A DNA stretch of 64,000 nucleotides from Kiloniellaceae bacterium (lineage in GTDB: Bacteria > Pseudomonadota > Alphaproteobacteria > Kiloniellales > J153): positions 1-64,000 of the forward strand of contig JAJFGO010000053.1 of assembly GCA_021776095.1 (NCBI GenBank), given 5' to 3'. The notes beneath the pieces were generated by a model. It was not told where the DNA came from. It searched no databases and saw nothing but the letters and a program-made list of their open reading frames with translations. Positions 45,238 to 56,085 of this stretch are shown here, piece after piece. Each line of letters begins with the position of its first letter. The stretch's first letter is position 1. The translations under genes and the position numbers were made by a program.

Positions 45238-46065
45238 ATGCAAAGCCCCACCACCATCTCCCTGACGCGCCATCGGGAACCGGATTGGCTAGTTCGGGAC
45301 GCATTGATGAGCCTCGCCTCGCAACGCGACACCAAAGGTTGCATCCTCTTCATTGACCAGTCGCCCAACCAAGCGACGCGCCAGTTGTGCCACGAACTGA
45401 ATCGACCGCATCTCGAGATGCGGTATATTGAAGCAGACAAGCAAGGTCTCTCAAAGGCGCGCAATCTTGCGATTGCCCGATGCGAGACCGAAGTCTTGCT
45501 ATATCTGGATGTCGACGCGGTGGCCGCACCCGACTGGGCATCGCAACTGCGCCGCAGCCTGACCGAGGGTGGCGCTGTCGTGACAGGCGGGCGGATTGTA
45601 CCGCGTTGGCACGGGCGACCGCTCCTGGCCAGCCGGTCGCGTTTGGTTTGCGAACAATACTCGCTGCTTGACCTGGGTCCCGGTGTGCACGAAGCCAGCC
45701 GCGTGGTCGGCGCCAACTTTGGGCTCAACCGCGCGCGCGTCGGGGACGATGCCTTCTTCGATGAAGCCCTCGGTCGCCGCGACGGTTTACTCCTCGGCGG
45801 CGAGGAAAGCGATCTCTGTCGCCGGGTTGCCTCGCGCGGCCTCAAGATCCTCTACAATGGTGCGGCCGTGGTCGAGCATCAGATTCTGCCGGAGCGCATG
45901 ACCTATCGATGGTTGACTAGGCGCTTCTATTTCGCAGGGCTCAATCGGGCGATCTTCGGTGGTTCGCCGCAGCCCAGCCACGAGATGGGGCTTTGGGACC
46001 TTCTGGTGACGCCCTTTTGCCTGGTTCCCTACAGCGCTGGTTATCTCAGGGGGCGGCTCGCATGA
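45238..46065 (+). CDS. Family 2 glycosyltransferase
   Basis: The 275-residue enzyme has a GT-A fold: a nucleotide-binding N-terminus (TISLTRHREPDWLV), the acceptor region QGLSKARNLAIARCETEVLLYLDVDAVAAPDW, where DVDA is the metal-binding DxD equivalent, and a GGEESDLCRR segment. It would transfer a sugar in surface glycan assembly. The ATG at 45238 is preferred; a GTG at 45220 is possible. The stop overlaps the methyltransferase start. Confidence 0.85.
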   Translation: MQSPTTISLTRHREPDWLVRDALMSLASQRDTKGCILFIDQSPNQATRQLCHELNRPHLEMRYIEADKQGLSKARNLAIARCETEVLLYLDVDAVAAPDWASQLRRSLTEGGAVVTGGRIVPRWHGRPLLASRSRLVCEQYSLLDLGPGVHEASRVVGANFGLNRARVGDDAFFDEALGRRDGLLLGGEESDLCRRVASRGLKILYNGAAVVEHQILPERMTYRWLTRRFYFAGLNRAIFGGSPQPSHEMGLWDLLVTPFCLVPYSAGYLRGRLA

Positions 46066-46778
46066 ACCTGGCATGGATCGCCAATACGAACGCAGGAGCG
46101 TTCCTGCGACGCCTGCGGATCCGCATCCCCGACCTTCGCCTTGGCGCCGAGCTCGGTGCAATGCGTGGAGTCGAGGGTTGGCTGGCCAAAGAGGAGGCCG
46201 AGTTACTATTCGCGCTAGCGAGCGGCGTCGAAACCGGCTGCATCGTCGAAGTGGGCAGCTATCGGGGTCGTTCAACCATCGCGCTGGCGCTCGGATCCCG
46301 AAGTGGCCATGGCGCTCCTGTCTTTGCCCTCGATCCACACGAGCCTTTCACGGGCGCGCTTGGTGGTGACTTTGGGCCGGAGGACCGCGCCGCTTTCTAC
46401 CGCAACATGTTGCGCAGCGGCTGCTATCTTGACGTCCGGCTGATCAACCTCGATAGCGAGACTGTCACTCGGGGCTGGTCGAAGCCTGTTTCGCTGCTGT
46501 GGATCGACGGTGACCACTCGTACCAGGGCGTCAGTCGCGACTTCAACTGTTGGCAAACGCATTTGGCGCCGGATGCCCAGGTAGTCTTCGACGATTCCCT
46601 CGATCCTCGCATCGGCCCGGCGCGGCTCATCAAAGAGCTTTTGGAGAGCGACGCATTCGAACTTGTGAGGACGGTCGGCAAAGTTACCCTATTACGCAGT
46701 CTGGGGGGGCGCCCTGCGGTTATCAGTTCCGCTCACCCGCTCGCATCGCCCCGCGACGTTCGACAGGCGCGGGCATGA
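46062..46778 (+). CDS. Class I SAM-dependent methyltransferase (Methyltransf_24-like)
   Basis: The 238-residue protein has motif I VEVGSYRGRSTIAL, an acidic post-I residue in FALDPHE, and the Methyltransf_24 signature LLWIDGDHSYQGV followed by VVFDDS. These enzymes methylate sugars or lipid-linked groups in glycan clusters. ATGA overlaps join it to the GT2 gene upstream and the sulfotransferase downstream. Confidence 0.83.
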   Translation: MNLAWIANTNAGAFLRRLRIRIPDLRLGAELGAMRGVEGWLAKEEAELLFALASGVETGCIVEVGSYRGRSTIALALGSRSGHGAPVFALDPHEPFTGALGGDFGPEDRAAFYRNMLRSGCYLDVRLINLDSETVTRGWSKPVSLLWIDGDHSYQGVSRDFNCWQTHLAPDAQVVFDDSLDPRIGPARLIKELLESDAFELVRTVGKVTLLRSLGGRPAVISSAHPLASPRDVRQARA

Positions 46779-47662
46779 AAGCCAAGATCGACTTCCTGAT
46801 AATCGGGGCCCAGAAATCCGGTACTACGTCGTTGCATGACTACCTGGGTCAGCATCCGGCAATCTTCATGCCCGAACGCAAGGACATACCGTTCTTTGTC
46901 GACGCCGGGGATAGCGAGGTGCGTGAACAGGACCTCAGCTATTTCTATCGTGGCCGGGTTGGCGAACGCCTGCTCGGCGGTTCATTCGCCCATCTGCTTT
47001 ACTACCCCGAATCGCCCGGCCGGATCCACCGCTATCGACCCGATATGCGCATGGTCGCTATCTTGCGCAATCCGATCGACCGGGCTTATTCCGCCTATTG
47101 GTTTGCCCGCCGCGAGGGCTATGAGACGGCACAAACCTTCGAACTCGCCCTGGAACTCGAAGCGGCGCGCAGTAGGGGTTCGCGGCGCCAGCAAAACGAA
47201 CTGACTTATCTCGTCCACGGCAACTATCATGACCAACTGATGCGCTACTTCGATCTGTTCGATCGTTCGCAACTCTACATTTGCCTATTCGAGGATCTCG
47301 TGACGGCATCAGACCGCCTTGTCGGCGAGCTAGTGTCCTGGCTCGGTATCGAGGTTTCGGACCGGCCGGTTGCGGCCGGCCGAATCGCCAATGCCGCCGG
47401 CATGCCGCGGTCCCGCTTGCTGCAGAAATCGCTGATCGTGCCGCCCGAGCCGGTCGGCCGTCTTTATCGACGGATCGTCCCACGTAAACTCCGCTATTGC
47501 GTCGATCGGCAGGTGATCGAACCGCTGAGGCGGCTGAACACACGACCATTCAGATACCCGCCGATGCAAGCGGCGACCCGGCAGCGACTACGCGACCATT
47601 TCGGCCCACGTAACGAGCGGCTCGCATCCCTGGTCGGTCGAGACCTAAGCCATTGGGCCTAG
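46775..47662 (+). CDS. PAPS-dependent sulfotransferase
   Basis: The 295-residue protein has the PAPS 5'-phosphosulfate loop IIGAQKSGTTSLHDYL and the 3'-phosphate site VAILRNPIDRAYSAYW, with CLFEDLV later. It belongs to the heparan-sulfate-like sulfotransferase group and would sulfate a surface glycan. PAPS synthesis genes are not in the window. It overlaps the methyltransferase stop by ATGA. Confidence 0.9.
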   Translation: MKAKIDFLIIGAQKSGTTSLHDYLGQHPAIFMPERKDIPFFVDAGDSEVREQDLSYFYRGRVGERLLGGSFAHLLYYPESPGRIHRYRPDMRMVAILRNPIDRAYSAYWFARREGYETAQTFELALELEAARSRGSRRQQNELTYLVHGNYHDQLMRYFDLFDRSQLYICLFEDLVTASDRLVGELVSWLGIEVSDRPVAAGRIANAAGMPRSRLLQKSLIVPPEPVGRLYRRIVPRKLRYCVDRQVIEPLRRLNTRPFRYPPMQAATRQRLRDHFGPRNERLASLVGRDLSHWA

Positions 47663-47676
47663 ACGGCGGATCGGGC

Positions 47677-49176
47677 ATGCGCGGGACCTCTCACAAGCGC
47701 CTGCCCGGCCGGGCCGTGGGGCCAGCCACGCCATTGGCCAAAACCTTCCTAGCCTTGACCGGAAGCCAAGTGTCCGGGCGCGCCATCCGCTTCGGCTATA
47801 TGCTGCTGATCGCACGCTTCCTCGGTCCCGAAGCTACCGCGATCTATCTCTATTCTTTGGCCGTCTCTTTGGCGTTCGGCGTGGCCGCCAGCTTCGGCCA
47901 GGGGGTCTTTCTCGCATCGCGCCTAGGCCGCGGCTCGCAAACGAGACGCGGCCTGATCCGGCACAGCCTCGTGTTGCGCCTGCTATCCATCGTCCTGGCG
48001 TTCGGTCTGGGCACCGTCTTTGTCGCGATGCACGCCGGCGAGCCGCAATTCTTTTTCGCGCTTACGATCTTCCTTGCCGCCATGGTCGTACGCAGCCTCG
48101 CCGATTGGCTGCGCGAATGGTCGGTGGCCCTGGAGGACGCCGCGTGGATTCCCCGTTACGAGGTCGTGTTTCGCGGACTGGAGGCTGTGGTCGGGAGCAT
48201 GCTCCTGCTGCAGGGGGCGGGCGTTCTTTCGGTTTGCCTGGTTTATCTGGTTGGGCGCGGCCTCGAAGCCGCCGCGGCCGCCCGCTTAATGCATCGCCGC
48301 CACGGCCTGCCGTTCCGGCTGGCCGTAAAGCGGCACGCCTTGCGGCGCATCGCCGCCATCTCCCTCGCTCTGCTCACCGGAGCGGGTTGCCTGGCCTTGT
48401 TCGCGCAGGTCGGGGTGATCGCGCTAAAACAGCTTGCGCCGGACTTAGCCGACCTCGCCTATTTCGGAATCGGCATGCAGTTCCTGATGACCCTCATGGT
48501 CTTTCCGACCGTGCTTGGCGTCGCCATGCTTCCCGCCATAGGCCGCGTGCGTCGCGGCGTCAAAAAGGAAGAGGTCGCCGGCCTTTCGCCGCTCATACGC
48601 ATAGCCCTGCTGACCGGCGCCGCGATCGCCGTGCTGGTCGACGGCTATGCGCCCTGGTTCGTTTCCCTCGCCCTCGGCAAGGACTTCGATGCGGCCGGGC
48701 GGTTATTGGCCGATCTGGTCTGGATCTTGGGACCTTACGCGGCAACGGTTCTAGCCTGCCAAACGCTCAACGCGTTCGGCGCACGCCGCCAGGCGGCGAT
48801 CGCGGCCGTGGCCATGGTGGGCATCGTGGTGGCCGCCATGACTCTCGCGGTGCCGTGGCTGGGGCTGACTGGCGCCAGCTTGTCGGTCGGCCTCGCCGTA
48901 CTCGGCGGCTGTGCCTTGGCTCTGCGGAGCCTGCTGGACTTTGTCGGGCAGGGTGAGGCGAAATTCTGGTTGCAGTCGTTGGCCCTGACCGCGGCCCTCG
49001 GTCTAGTGTCGCAGCTCGACCCGATTCCCGCGCCCTTGCTCGCGCCGCCACTCTTGCTCTGTACGACCCTGATGGCCTGGCGGCTCAAGCTGTTGACCCG
49101 CGCCGAGATCGTCTTCGTCCTGCGACGCTTCGGCCTCGGGCGCGGTCTTCGTCGCGCCGATCCGCAAAGCACCTAG
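47677..49176 (+). CDS. Polysaccharide flippase (MOP superfamily, Wzx-like)
   Basis: The 499-residue membrane protein has about twelve to fourteen helices and a MOP-type N-terminus (FLALTGSQVSGRAIRFGYMLLIARFLGPEATAIYLYSLAV). Such proteins flip lipid-linked oligosaccharides to the periplasmic face. The frame opens at TTG 47653, but ATG 47677 is preferred. It is the last gene of the GT2-methyltransferase-sulfotransferase-flippase operon. Confidence 0.85.
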   Translation: MRGTSHKRLPGRAVGPATPLAKTFLALTGSQVSGRAIRFGYMLLIARFLGPEATAIYLYSLAVSLAFGVAASFGQGVFLASRLGRGSQTRRGLIRHSLVLRLLSIVLAFGLGTVFVAMHAGEPQFFFALTIFLAAMVVRSLADWLREWSVALEDAAWIPRYEVVFRGLEAVVGSMLLLQGAGVLSVCLVYLVGRGLEAAAAARLMHRRHGLPFRLAVKRHALRRIAAISLALLTGAGCLALFAQVGVIALKQLAPDLADLAYFGIGMQFLMTLMVFPTVLGVAMLPAIGRVRRGVKKEEVAGLSPLIRIALLTGAAIAVLVDGYAPWFVSLALGKDFDAAGRLLADLVWILGPYAATVLACQTLNAFGARRQAAIAAVAMVGIVVAAMTLAVPWLGLTGASLSVGLAVLGGCALALRSLLDFVGQGEAKFWLQSLALTAALGLVSQLDPIPAPLLAPPLLLCTTLMAWRLKLLTRAEIVFVLRRFGLGRGLRRADPQST

Positions 49177-49212
49177 AACACGGCGCCTGGCTCCCTCCCG
49201 GGCAATACGTTC

Positions 49213-50331
49213 CTATGCTGGTTGTTTCTCCAGCGCCTGCTCGAGGTAGGGCAGAAGTTCCTCCCAATAGACGTCCGTCGGATCGTCCCAAGTTCTCAAC
49301 ATCACGGCGCGTCGGCGCGTCCATTCGTCGCGGATCTCCGGCTCGTGCAACAGCCTTTCAAGGCAGGCGAGGAAATCCGCCTCGCGTTCCGGCTTGAATC
49401 CAAACATCAGGCCGAAGCGCTTCTCGATCATCTCGCTGTATGTATGCTTGCCGATGTAAGAGCCGATCGCGATTGCCGGCACACCGAGCAGCGCCGCTTC
49501 GACGCAGACGGTGAGCCCGTCGCCCAGCACTAAATCGCAGGCGGCGATCACGTGATGCAGTCGGCATGCGGCGGTCGGTAGGCGGAACCGCGCGAGATCG
49601 CCGGTGAGCGGTGACTCGGAGACAATGAAGACGCGCCCTTGAGCGTCCAATCTGCGAATTACCTCCTCCAACAAATGGCGGCTGAGGCCACGGCCGCCGA
49701 CATCGTGATAGGCGTCGAAGGCGGAAAGGCGAATGAGAAACAGCCTGTCGTTCGACGTTATTCCGAGTTCGGCGCGGATCGTCGGGTCCGGTGTGAAGGC
49801 GTTGGGGTGCAGGTAGGCGAGCTCCATCAGGCCGGGATAGGTTCGCTGCTTGGCGCCGTAGTCCTCGTCAAGGCATTCGGCCGTGATCACTCGGGTCGCG
49901 AAGGGATAGGCAAGATAGCGATACTGCGGATTGGCGGCCGCGCTGTCGTCGTTGATGATCAGACTGGGAATGCCGAGCAGCCAACCGACCTGGGCCAGCG
50001 ATACGGTCTTGCCGATTAACGCTAGGGGCCGGCGCTTCAGGGCGAGGCGGGCAAGACGCCAGTCGTACACCGCAAGTTCAGCCAGCTTGCGCGGCAGGGT
50101 TTTTTGCGCGGTCGCCAGAACATGCGGCTCGTACCCATGCTCGCGCACCAGCGTGGCAAGGACGTCTTTGTCCTGTATGGTCCAGATGGGCTCGATCCCG
50201 CTATCCCGACACAGTGTGCCAAGCCGGCGTATCGCAAGGTAATCCTTCGGGTGATGGCTGTCGAAAATAACGCATGAACGGTCGCCGTTCGGTCTCATCG
50301 CACCGCCTTCCCCGACGTAAAGATCACTCAT
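49213..50331 (-). CDS. DUF354-like glycosyltransferase-related protein
   Basis: The 372-residue soluble protein has a GT-B-like layout: an N-terminal Rossmann half (VIFDSHHPKDYLAIRRLG) and a C-terminal half with the GDGLTVCVEAALLGVPAIAIGSYIG nucleotide-sugar loop. It resembles the DUF354 family linked to archaeal and bacterial glycan loci; the reaction is unknown. The ATG overlaps the stop of the GT2 gene upstream, so the two are co-translated. Confidence 0.75.
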   Translation of the reverse strand: MSDLYVGEGGAMRPNGDRSCVIFDSHHPKDYLAIRRLGTLCRDSGIEPIWTIQDKDVLATLVREHGYEPHVLATAQKTLPRKLAELAVYDWRLARLALKRRPLALIGKTVSLAQVGWLLGIPSLIINDDSAAANPQYRYLAYPFATRVITAECLDEDYGAKQRTYPGLMELAYLHPNAFTPDPTIRAELGITSNDRLFLIRLSAFDAYHDVGGRGLSRHLLEEVIRRLDAQGRVFIVSESPLTGDLARFRLPTAACRLHHVIAACDLVLGDGLTVCVEAALLGVPAIAIGSYIGKHTYSEMIEKRFGLMFGFKPEREADFLACLERLLHEPEIRDEWTRRRAVMLRTWDDPTDVYWEELLPYLEQALEKQPA

Positions 50332-51479
50332 CGTGCGCGCGATGACTTAATGCGGCGCTTCCGTTCCATCGGCGGAGCGGCCGCTTGCGAGACTTCGCCA
50401 CCGCGATCTTTGCCAGGCAAATCTTCCCTGGCCAGTGCCTCGACCCGGGCCTGTAGCGCCCCGACCTCGCTGTTCGCCGTAGGACCCGCCGCCGTTGTGT
50501 CGCTGTGTGCCAGCTCAATACGGCGCACTTTCTCCAACGTCATCTCGATGAGTTGCCGGTTGTGGCTGATCAAATCGGCGACCAGCCCGACCAGGAAGGT
50601 CACCAGCCCGATCACCAAGAGCACGCCGCCGATGACCAGCGATTGAAGATGGCCGGCGCCATCGCCGCCGAGGTAAAAGAACAGGAACCGCACGATCGGT
50701 GCCGCGCCGATCAGGGAGATCGCCAAACCGATCAATACGAAAACCTTGAGCGGCCGGTACATGGTGTACATGCGCGCCAGGGTCGTGAGGGATCGTTCCA
50801 GGAAGACCGGCAGGCTCTTAAACAGGCGGGACTCGCGGGTTTTGGGATTGGTGGCGATCGGTACCGAGGTCACCGCCATCTTTTTCCGGCCGGCCTGAAT
50901 CAGCATTTCGATGGTGTAACTGAACGACGAGACAATGTTGATCTTTAGGGCGGCATTGCGCGACATGGCCCGAAAGCCGCTGACCGCGTCCGGGACGTCG
51001 ACGCCCGAGAGCTTGCGCACGACATAGCTGCCCAGGGCTTGAAGGTGTCTCTTGGTCCAGGAAAAATGCTCGATGGTCGCGGTCTGCCGGTTGCCGACCA
51101 CGATATCCGCATTGCCATCGAGAATTGGCTGGATCAGCTTGGGGATGTCCCGGCCGGCGTATTGGTTGTCGCCGTCGGTGTTGACGACGATGTCGGCGCC
51201 GTGGCGCAAGGAGGCATCAAGGCCGATGCGAAAGGTATTGGCCAGCCCCATGCGGCCGCGGTTACGCACGACATGCGCGACGCCTAGTGCACGCGCGACC
51301 TCGCTCGTCCGGTCGCTACTGCCATCGTCGACAACCAGGATTTCGACCTGGTCCACCCCGCGGATTTCCTGTGGAATATCCGCGACGGTTTGCGGCAGGG
51401 TCGCTTCCTCGTTATGGCATGGAATTTGGACAATGAGTTTCAAACCGGGCTCTTTCCATGGCAGGGCCTTGGGATCCAT
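50328..51479 (-). CDS. Family 2 glycosyltransferase, dolichyl/undecaprenyl-phosphate sugar synthase type
   Basis: The 383-residue protein has a GT-A domain of the DPM1/ArnC-like type (IVQIPCHNEEATLPQTV, LVVDDGSSDRT, NRGRMGLANTFRIGLD, NTDGDNQY as the DxD equivalent, GFRAMSRNAALKIN), followed by two membrane helices (about 245-310) and a charged coiled tail. It would charge a polyprenyl-phosphate with a sugar, here probably for the flippase-coupled glycan. Confidence 0.88.
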   Translation of the reverse strand: MDPKALPWKEPGLKLIVQIPCHNEEATLPQTVADIPQEIRGVDQVEILVVDDGSSDRTSEVARALGVAHVVRNRGRMGLANTFRIGLDASLRHGADIVVNTDGDNQYAGRDIPKLIQPILDGNADIVVGNRQTATIEHFSWTKRHLQALGSYVVRKLSGVDVPDAVSGFRAMSRNAALKINIVSSFSYTIEMLIQAGRKKMAVTSVPIATNPKTRESRLFKSLPVFLERSLTTLARMYTMYRPLKVFVLIGLAISLIGAAPIVRFLFFYLGGDGAGHLQSLVIGGVLLVIGLVTFLVGLVADLISHNRQLIEMTLEKVRRIELAHSDTTAAGPTANSEVGALQARVEALAREDLPGKDRGGEVSQAAAPPMERKRRIKSSRAR

Positions 51480-51600
51480 ATCTGAAATTATTGCAAGATC
51501 GTTACCAAAGGATTTCAGATGTCTTTAGAGACTTTATGGCTAACGACTCGGCCCTGTTTGAGCCCTCACCCTCTGCCTCGGCCCGGGCCGCCCGCCAGGG

Positions 51601-52326
51601 CTATTGCGGACGGCGGGCCAGGCAGAAAGCGGTTAGCCCGGCCATTCGGTTGAGCGGGAAGCCCATCTTTCGTTCCAGGTCGTGCAGGCCGATCAACACG
51701 GCGTTCACGGTCTTCCCTTGGGGGCCGAGCGCGCTTTTTGCCTCGCTCGCGATAAATTTGCGCCGCCACTTGTTGAACAAACGCTGGACCGCCGCCACGG
51801 GGAACAGCAGGCTGAAAAAGTAGCCGCTCTTGACGGGCACCAGGCCCGCGGCGCGGACCACCGCCTCGACCTGCCGGCGGGTATAGCGCCGGCGGTGCTC
51901 TAGGAACTCGTCGTGCCCCGACCATAGGAATTGAAAGGCCGGCACGGTAATCACCACCAAATCTTGTGGGCGCAAGTCTTTGGTGGTGCGTGCCAGTAAC
52001 GCGGTGTCGTCGTCCACGTGCTCCAGGACATCCATCATCAGGACGATGTCTGCCGGGCCCTGATCCGCGGTCCGGGAAAAGCGGATTTCCTGGCCGTAGT
52101 GCCGTTCGATCCGATCGGCGTCGTAGGCGGGATCGACGCACACGGCCCGGTTGCAAACCCCCGCTTCGAGCAATTGCCGGGAGAAAAGGCCTGAGCCGGC
52201 CCCGATATCGAGCACGGTCTCGACACGCAGGCCCCTGAGAAGCTGCAGCAGGGCACGGCCCTTGGAGGTATAGTACCAATGCTGCCCGGCGCCCTCACCC
52301 AGAATGGCAGCTTCTTTGACGTCCAT
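51601..52326 (-). CDS. Class I SAM-dependent methyltransferase
   Basis: The 241-residue protein has motif I VLDIGAGSGLFSRQL, an acidic VDPAYDAD, and the Methyltransf_11/23 segment MMDVLEHVDDD followed by a basic LEHRRRYTRRQ. It is a likely tailoring enzyme for the glycan. ATG 52326 (MDVKEAAILG) has AAGGA seven bases upstream; the frame extends to 52476 without a clear ribosome-binding site. Confidence 0.82.
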   Translation of the reverse strand: MDVKEAAILGEGAGQHWYYTSKGRALLQLLRGLRVETVLDIGAGSGLFSRQLLEAGVCNRAVCVDPAYDADRIERHYGQEIRFSRTADQGPADIVLMMDVLEHVDDDTALLARTTKDLRPQDLVVITVPAFQFLWSGHDEFLEHRRRYTRRQVEAVVRAAGLVPVKSGYFFSLLFPVAAVQRLFNKWRRKFIASEAKSALGPQGKTVNAVLIGLHDLERKMGFPLNRMAGLTAFCLARRPQ

Positions 52327-53642
<1,316 letters not shown>

Positions 53643-53803
53643 GATAAGTGCCGGGCGATGCTTACTCCCGGTTGCACAGGTTTTCTGGGGTGTTAGAGTG
53701 AGTTCGATTGCGAACCGCTCGGCCCCGACAGCCTTCCGCCGAGCCGTGACGGGGGCCCGCGCGTTGGCATGAAGTACTGGTCTCAGATCCCGCGCGAGGG
53801 CCT

Positions 53804-55000
53804 ATGAATATCCATGAATATCAGGCGAAGAGCCTGCTGCGGAAGTATGGTGTCGCGGTTCCGCGCGGCGCGGTGGCCTTCACCCCGGCCGAGGCCGAGG
53901 GCGTGGCGCGCGAACTGGGCGGCCCTATTTGGGTCGTGAAGTCGCAAATCCATGCCGGCGGCCGCGGTGCCGGGCGCTTCAAGGACAAACCCGACGGGGC
54001 CGGCGGCGTGCGCGTCTGCAAGTCGCTGGAAGACGTCAAGGACAACGCCCGCGAGATGTTGAGCCACGTCCTGGTCACCAAGCAGACCGGCCCGGCGGGC
54101 AAGGAAGTCAAGCGCCTCTATATCGAGGAAGGCTGCGACATTGCGCGCGAGCTTTATCTCGGCATGTTGATCGACCGTGCGACCAGCCGGATCACCATCA
54201 TGGCCTCGACCGAAGGTGGTATGGAGATCGAAGAGGTCGCCGCCCGCACGCCGGAAAAAATCCTCAAGTTGGCGATCGACCCGGCGACTGGGATCATGCC
54301 CTATCACGGCCGCCGGATCGCCTTCGGCCTGGGCCTAGAAGGCAAGCAGGTAAGCGCCGCGGTGAAATTCATCGTCGCCATGTACCGGGCCTTCATCGAA
54401 CTGGACGCCAGCATCGTGGAGATCAATCCCCTGGTGATCACCGGCGCGGGCGAGGTCATCGCTCTGGATGCCAAGATGAACTTCGACGACAACGCGCTGT
54501 TCCGGCACAAGGACGTTGCCGAAATGCGCGACGAGACCGAGGAGGACGCGGCGGAACTGGAGGCCGCGCAGCACGACCTCAACTACATCAAGCTGGACGG
54601 CAGCATCGGCTGCATGGTCAACGGTGCCGGCCTGGCCATGGCGACCATGGACATCATCCAGTTGACCGGCGGCTCGCCGGCCAATTTCCTGGATGTCGGC
54701 GGCGGCGCGACCGCCGAAAAGGTGACCGCCGCCTTCAAGCTGATCCTCTCCGATCCCAACGTTAAGGGCATCCTGGTCAACATCTTCGGCGGGATCATGC
54801 GGTGCGACGTGATCGCCGAAGGCGTCGTCACGGCCGCCCGGGAAGTTTCGCTGCACGTACCGCTGGTCGTGCGCCTGGAAGGCACGAATGTCGATCTCGG
54901 CAAGAAGATCCTGGCCGAATCCGGGCTGCCCATCGTTTCCGCCGACAGTCTGGGCGACGCGGCCGAAAAAATTGTCCAGGCGGTCGGGGAGGCGGCATAG
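53804..55000 (+). CDS. sucC: Succinate-CoA ligase subunit beta
   Basis: SucC with SucD makes succinate, CoA and ATP or GTP from succinyl-CoA. The 398-residue ATP-grasp protein has [57 protein letters not shown] and the substrate-phosphate loop [10 protein letters not shown]. Length is standard; sucD starts after two bases. Confidence 0.97.
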   Translation: MNIHEYQAKSLLRKYGVAVPRGAVAFTPAEAEGVARELGGPIWVVKSQIHAGGRGAGRFKDKPDGAGGVRVCKSLEDVKDNAREMLSHVLVTKQTGPAGKEVKRLYIEEGCDIARELYLGMLIDRATSRITIMASTEGGMEIEEVAARTPEKILKLAIDPATGIMPYHGRRIAFGLGLEGKQVSAAVKFIVAMYRAFIELDASIVEINPLVITGAGEVIALDAKMNFDDNALFRHKDVAEMRDETEEDAAELEAAQHDLNYIKLDGSIGCMVNGAGLAMATMDIIQLTGGSPANFLDVGGGATAEKVTAAFKLILSDPNVKGILVNIFGGIMRCDVIAEGVVTAAREVSLHVPLVVRLEGTNVDLGKKILAESGLPIVSADSLGDAAEKIVQAVGEAA

Positions 55001-55002
55001 TC

Positions 55003-55878
55003 ATGGCGGTTCTGGTCGATAAGAACACCAAGGTCATCTGTCAGGGCTTCACCGGTGCCCAGGGCACCTTTCATTCCGAACAGGCCTTGGCCTACGGCAC
55101 CCAGATGGTCGGTGGTGTCACGCCGGGCAAGGGCGGCGCGACGCACCTTGACCTGCCGGTTTTCGACACGGTCGGCGAGGCGGTCGCGGGGACCGGCGCC
55201 GATGCCTCCGTGATTTACGTACCGCCGCCCTTTGCCGGCGACGCGATCCTCGAGGCCCTGGACGCCGAGGTTGGCTTGATCGTGTGCATCACCGAAGGCA
55301 TTCCGGTGCTCGATATGTTGCGGGTCAAGCGGGCGCTCGACGGATCGAAGAGCCGCCTGGTCGGGCCGAACTGCCCCGGCGTCATCACGCCCGGCGAGTG
55401 CAAGATCGGGATCATGCCCGGGCATATTCACAAGCGCGGGCGGATCGGCATCGTCTCTCGCTCCGGCACCTTGACCTACGAGGCGGTCGCGCAGACCACC
55501 GTGGCCGGCCTGGGTCAGACCACCTGCATCGGCATCGGTGGCGATCCGGTTAACGGCACCAATTTCATCGACTGCCTGGACCTCTTCCTGGGCGACCCCG
55601 AGACCGAGGGCATCATCATGATCGGCGAGATCGGCGGCACCGCCGAGGAAGAAGCCGCCGAATTCTACCGCAAATCCGGCAGCAAGAAGCCCATGGCGGG
55701 TTTCATCGCCGGGCGCACCGCCCCGCCGGGCCGGCGTATGGGCCATGCCGGCGCCATCATCTCCGGCGGCAAGGGTGGTGCCGAGGACAAGATCGAGGCG
55801 CTCAAGTCGGCCGGGGTCATGGTGGCGGATTCGCCCTCGGCCCTGGGATCGACCATGTTGGAGGCAATGAAGGGCTGA
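55003..55878 (+). CDS. sucD: Succinate-CoA ligase subunit alpha
   Basis: The CoA-binding and phospho-histidine subunit. The 291-residue protein has [48 protein letters not shown] and the phosphorylated His248 in [13 protein letters not shown]. Confidence 0.97.
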   Translation: MAVLVDKNTKVICQGFTGAQGTFHSEQALAYGTQMVGGVTPGKGGATHLDLPVFDTVGEAVAGTGADASVIYVPPPFAGDAILEALDAEVGLIVCITEGIPVLDMLRVKRALDGSKSRLVGPNCPGVITPGECKIGIMPGHIHKRGRIGIVSRSGTLTYEAVAQTTVAGLGQTTCIGIGGDPVNGTNFIDCLDLFLGDPETEGIIMIGEIGGTAEEEAAEFYRKSGSKKPMAGFIAGRTAPPGRRMGHAGAIISGGKGGAEDKIEALKSAGVMVADSPSALGSTMLEAMKG

Positions 55879-56085
55879 GACCGGCGCCGGCCAGATAAAA
55901 TGGCGGCGGACGCCCGATGGTTACCGGACGTCAAGACAGATAGCCTATGACTGGGGCTCCGGATCGTCCGTCACGGCGGACCGCCGGAGGGCCTGAGGGG
56001 GACTGTCGCGGGGGTGCGCCAAGCCCGGATCGCAGGCCCGCGGTCCTGTAAGTTTTAGAATGGCCCGGGAGGGCCGCGAGAGTAG

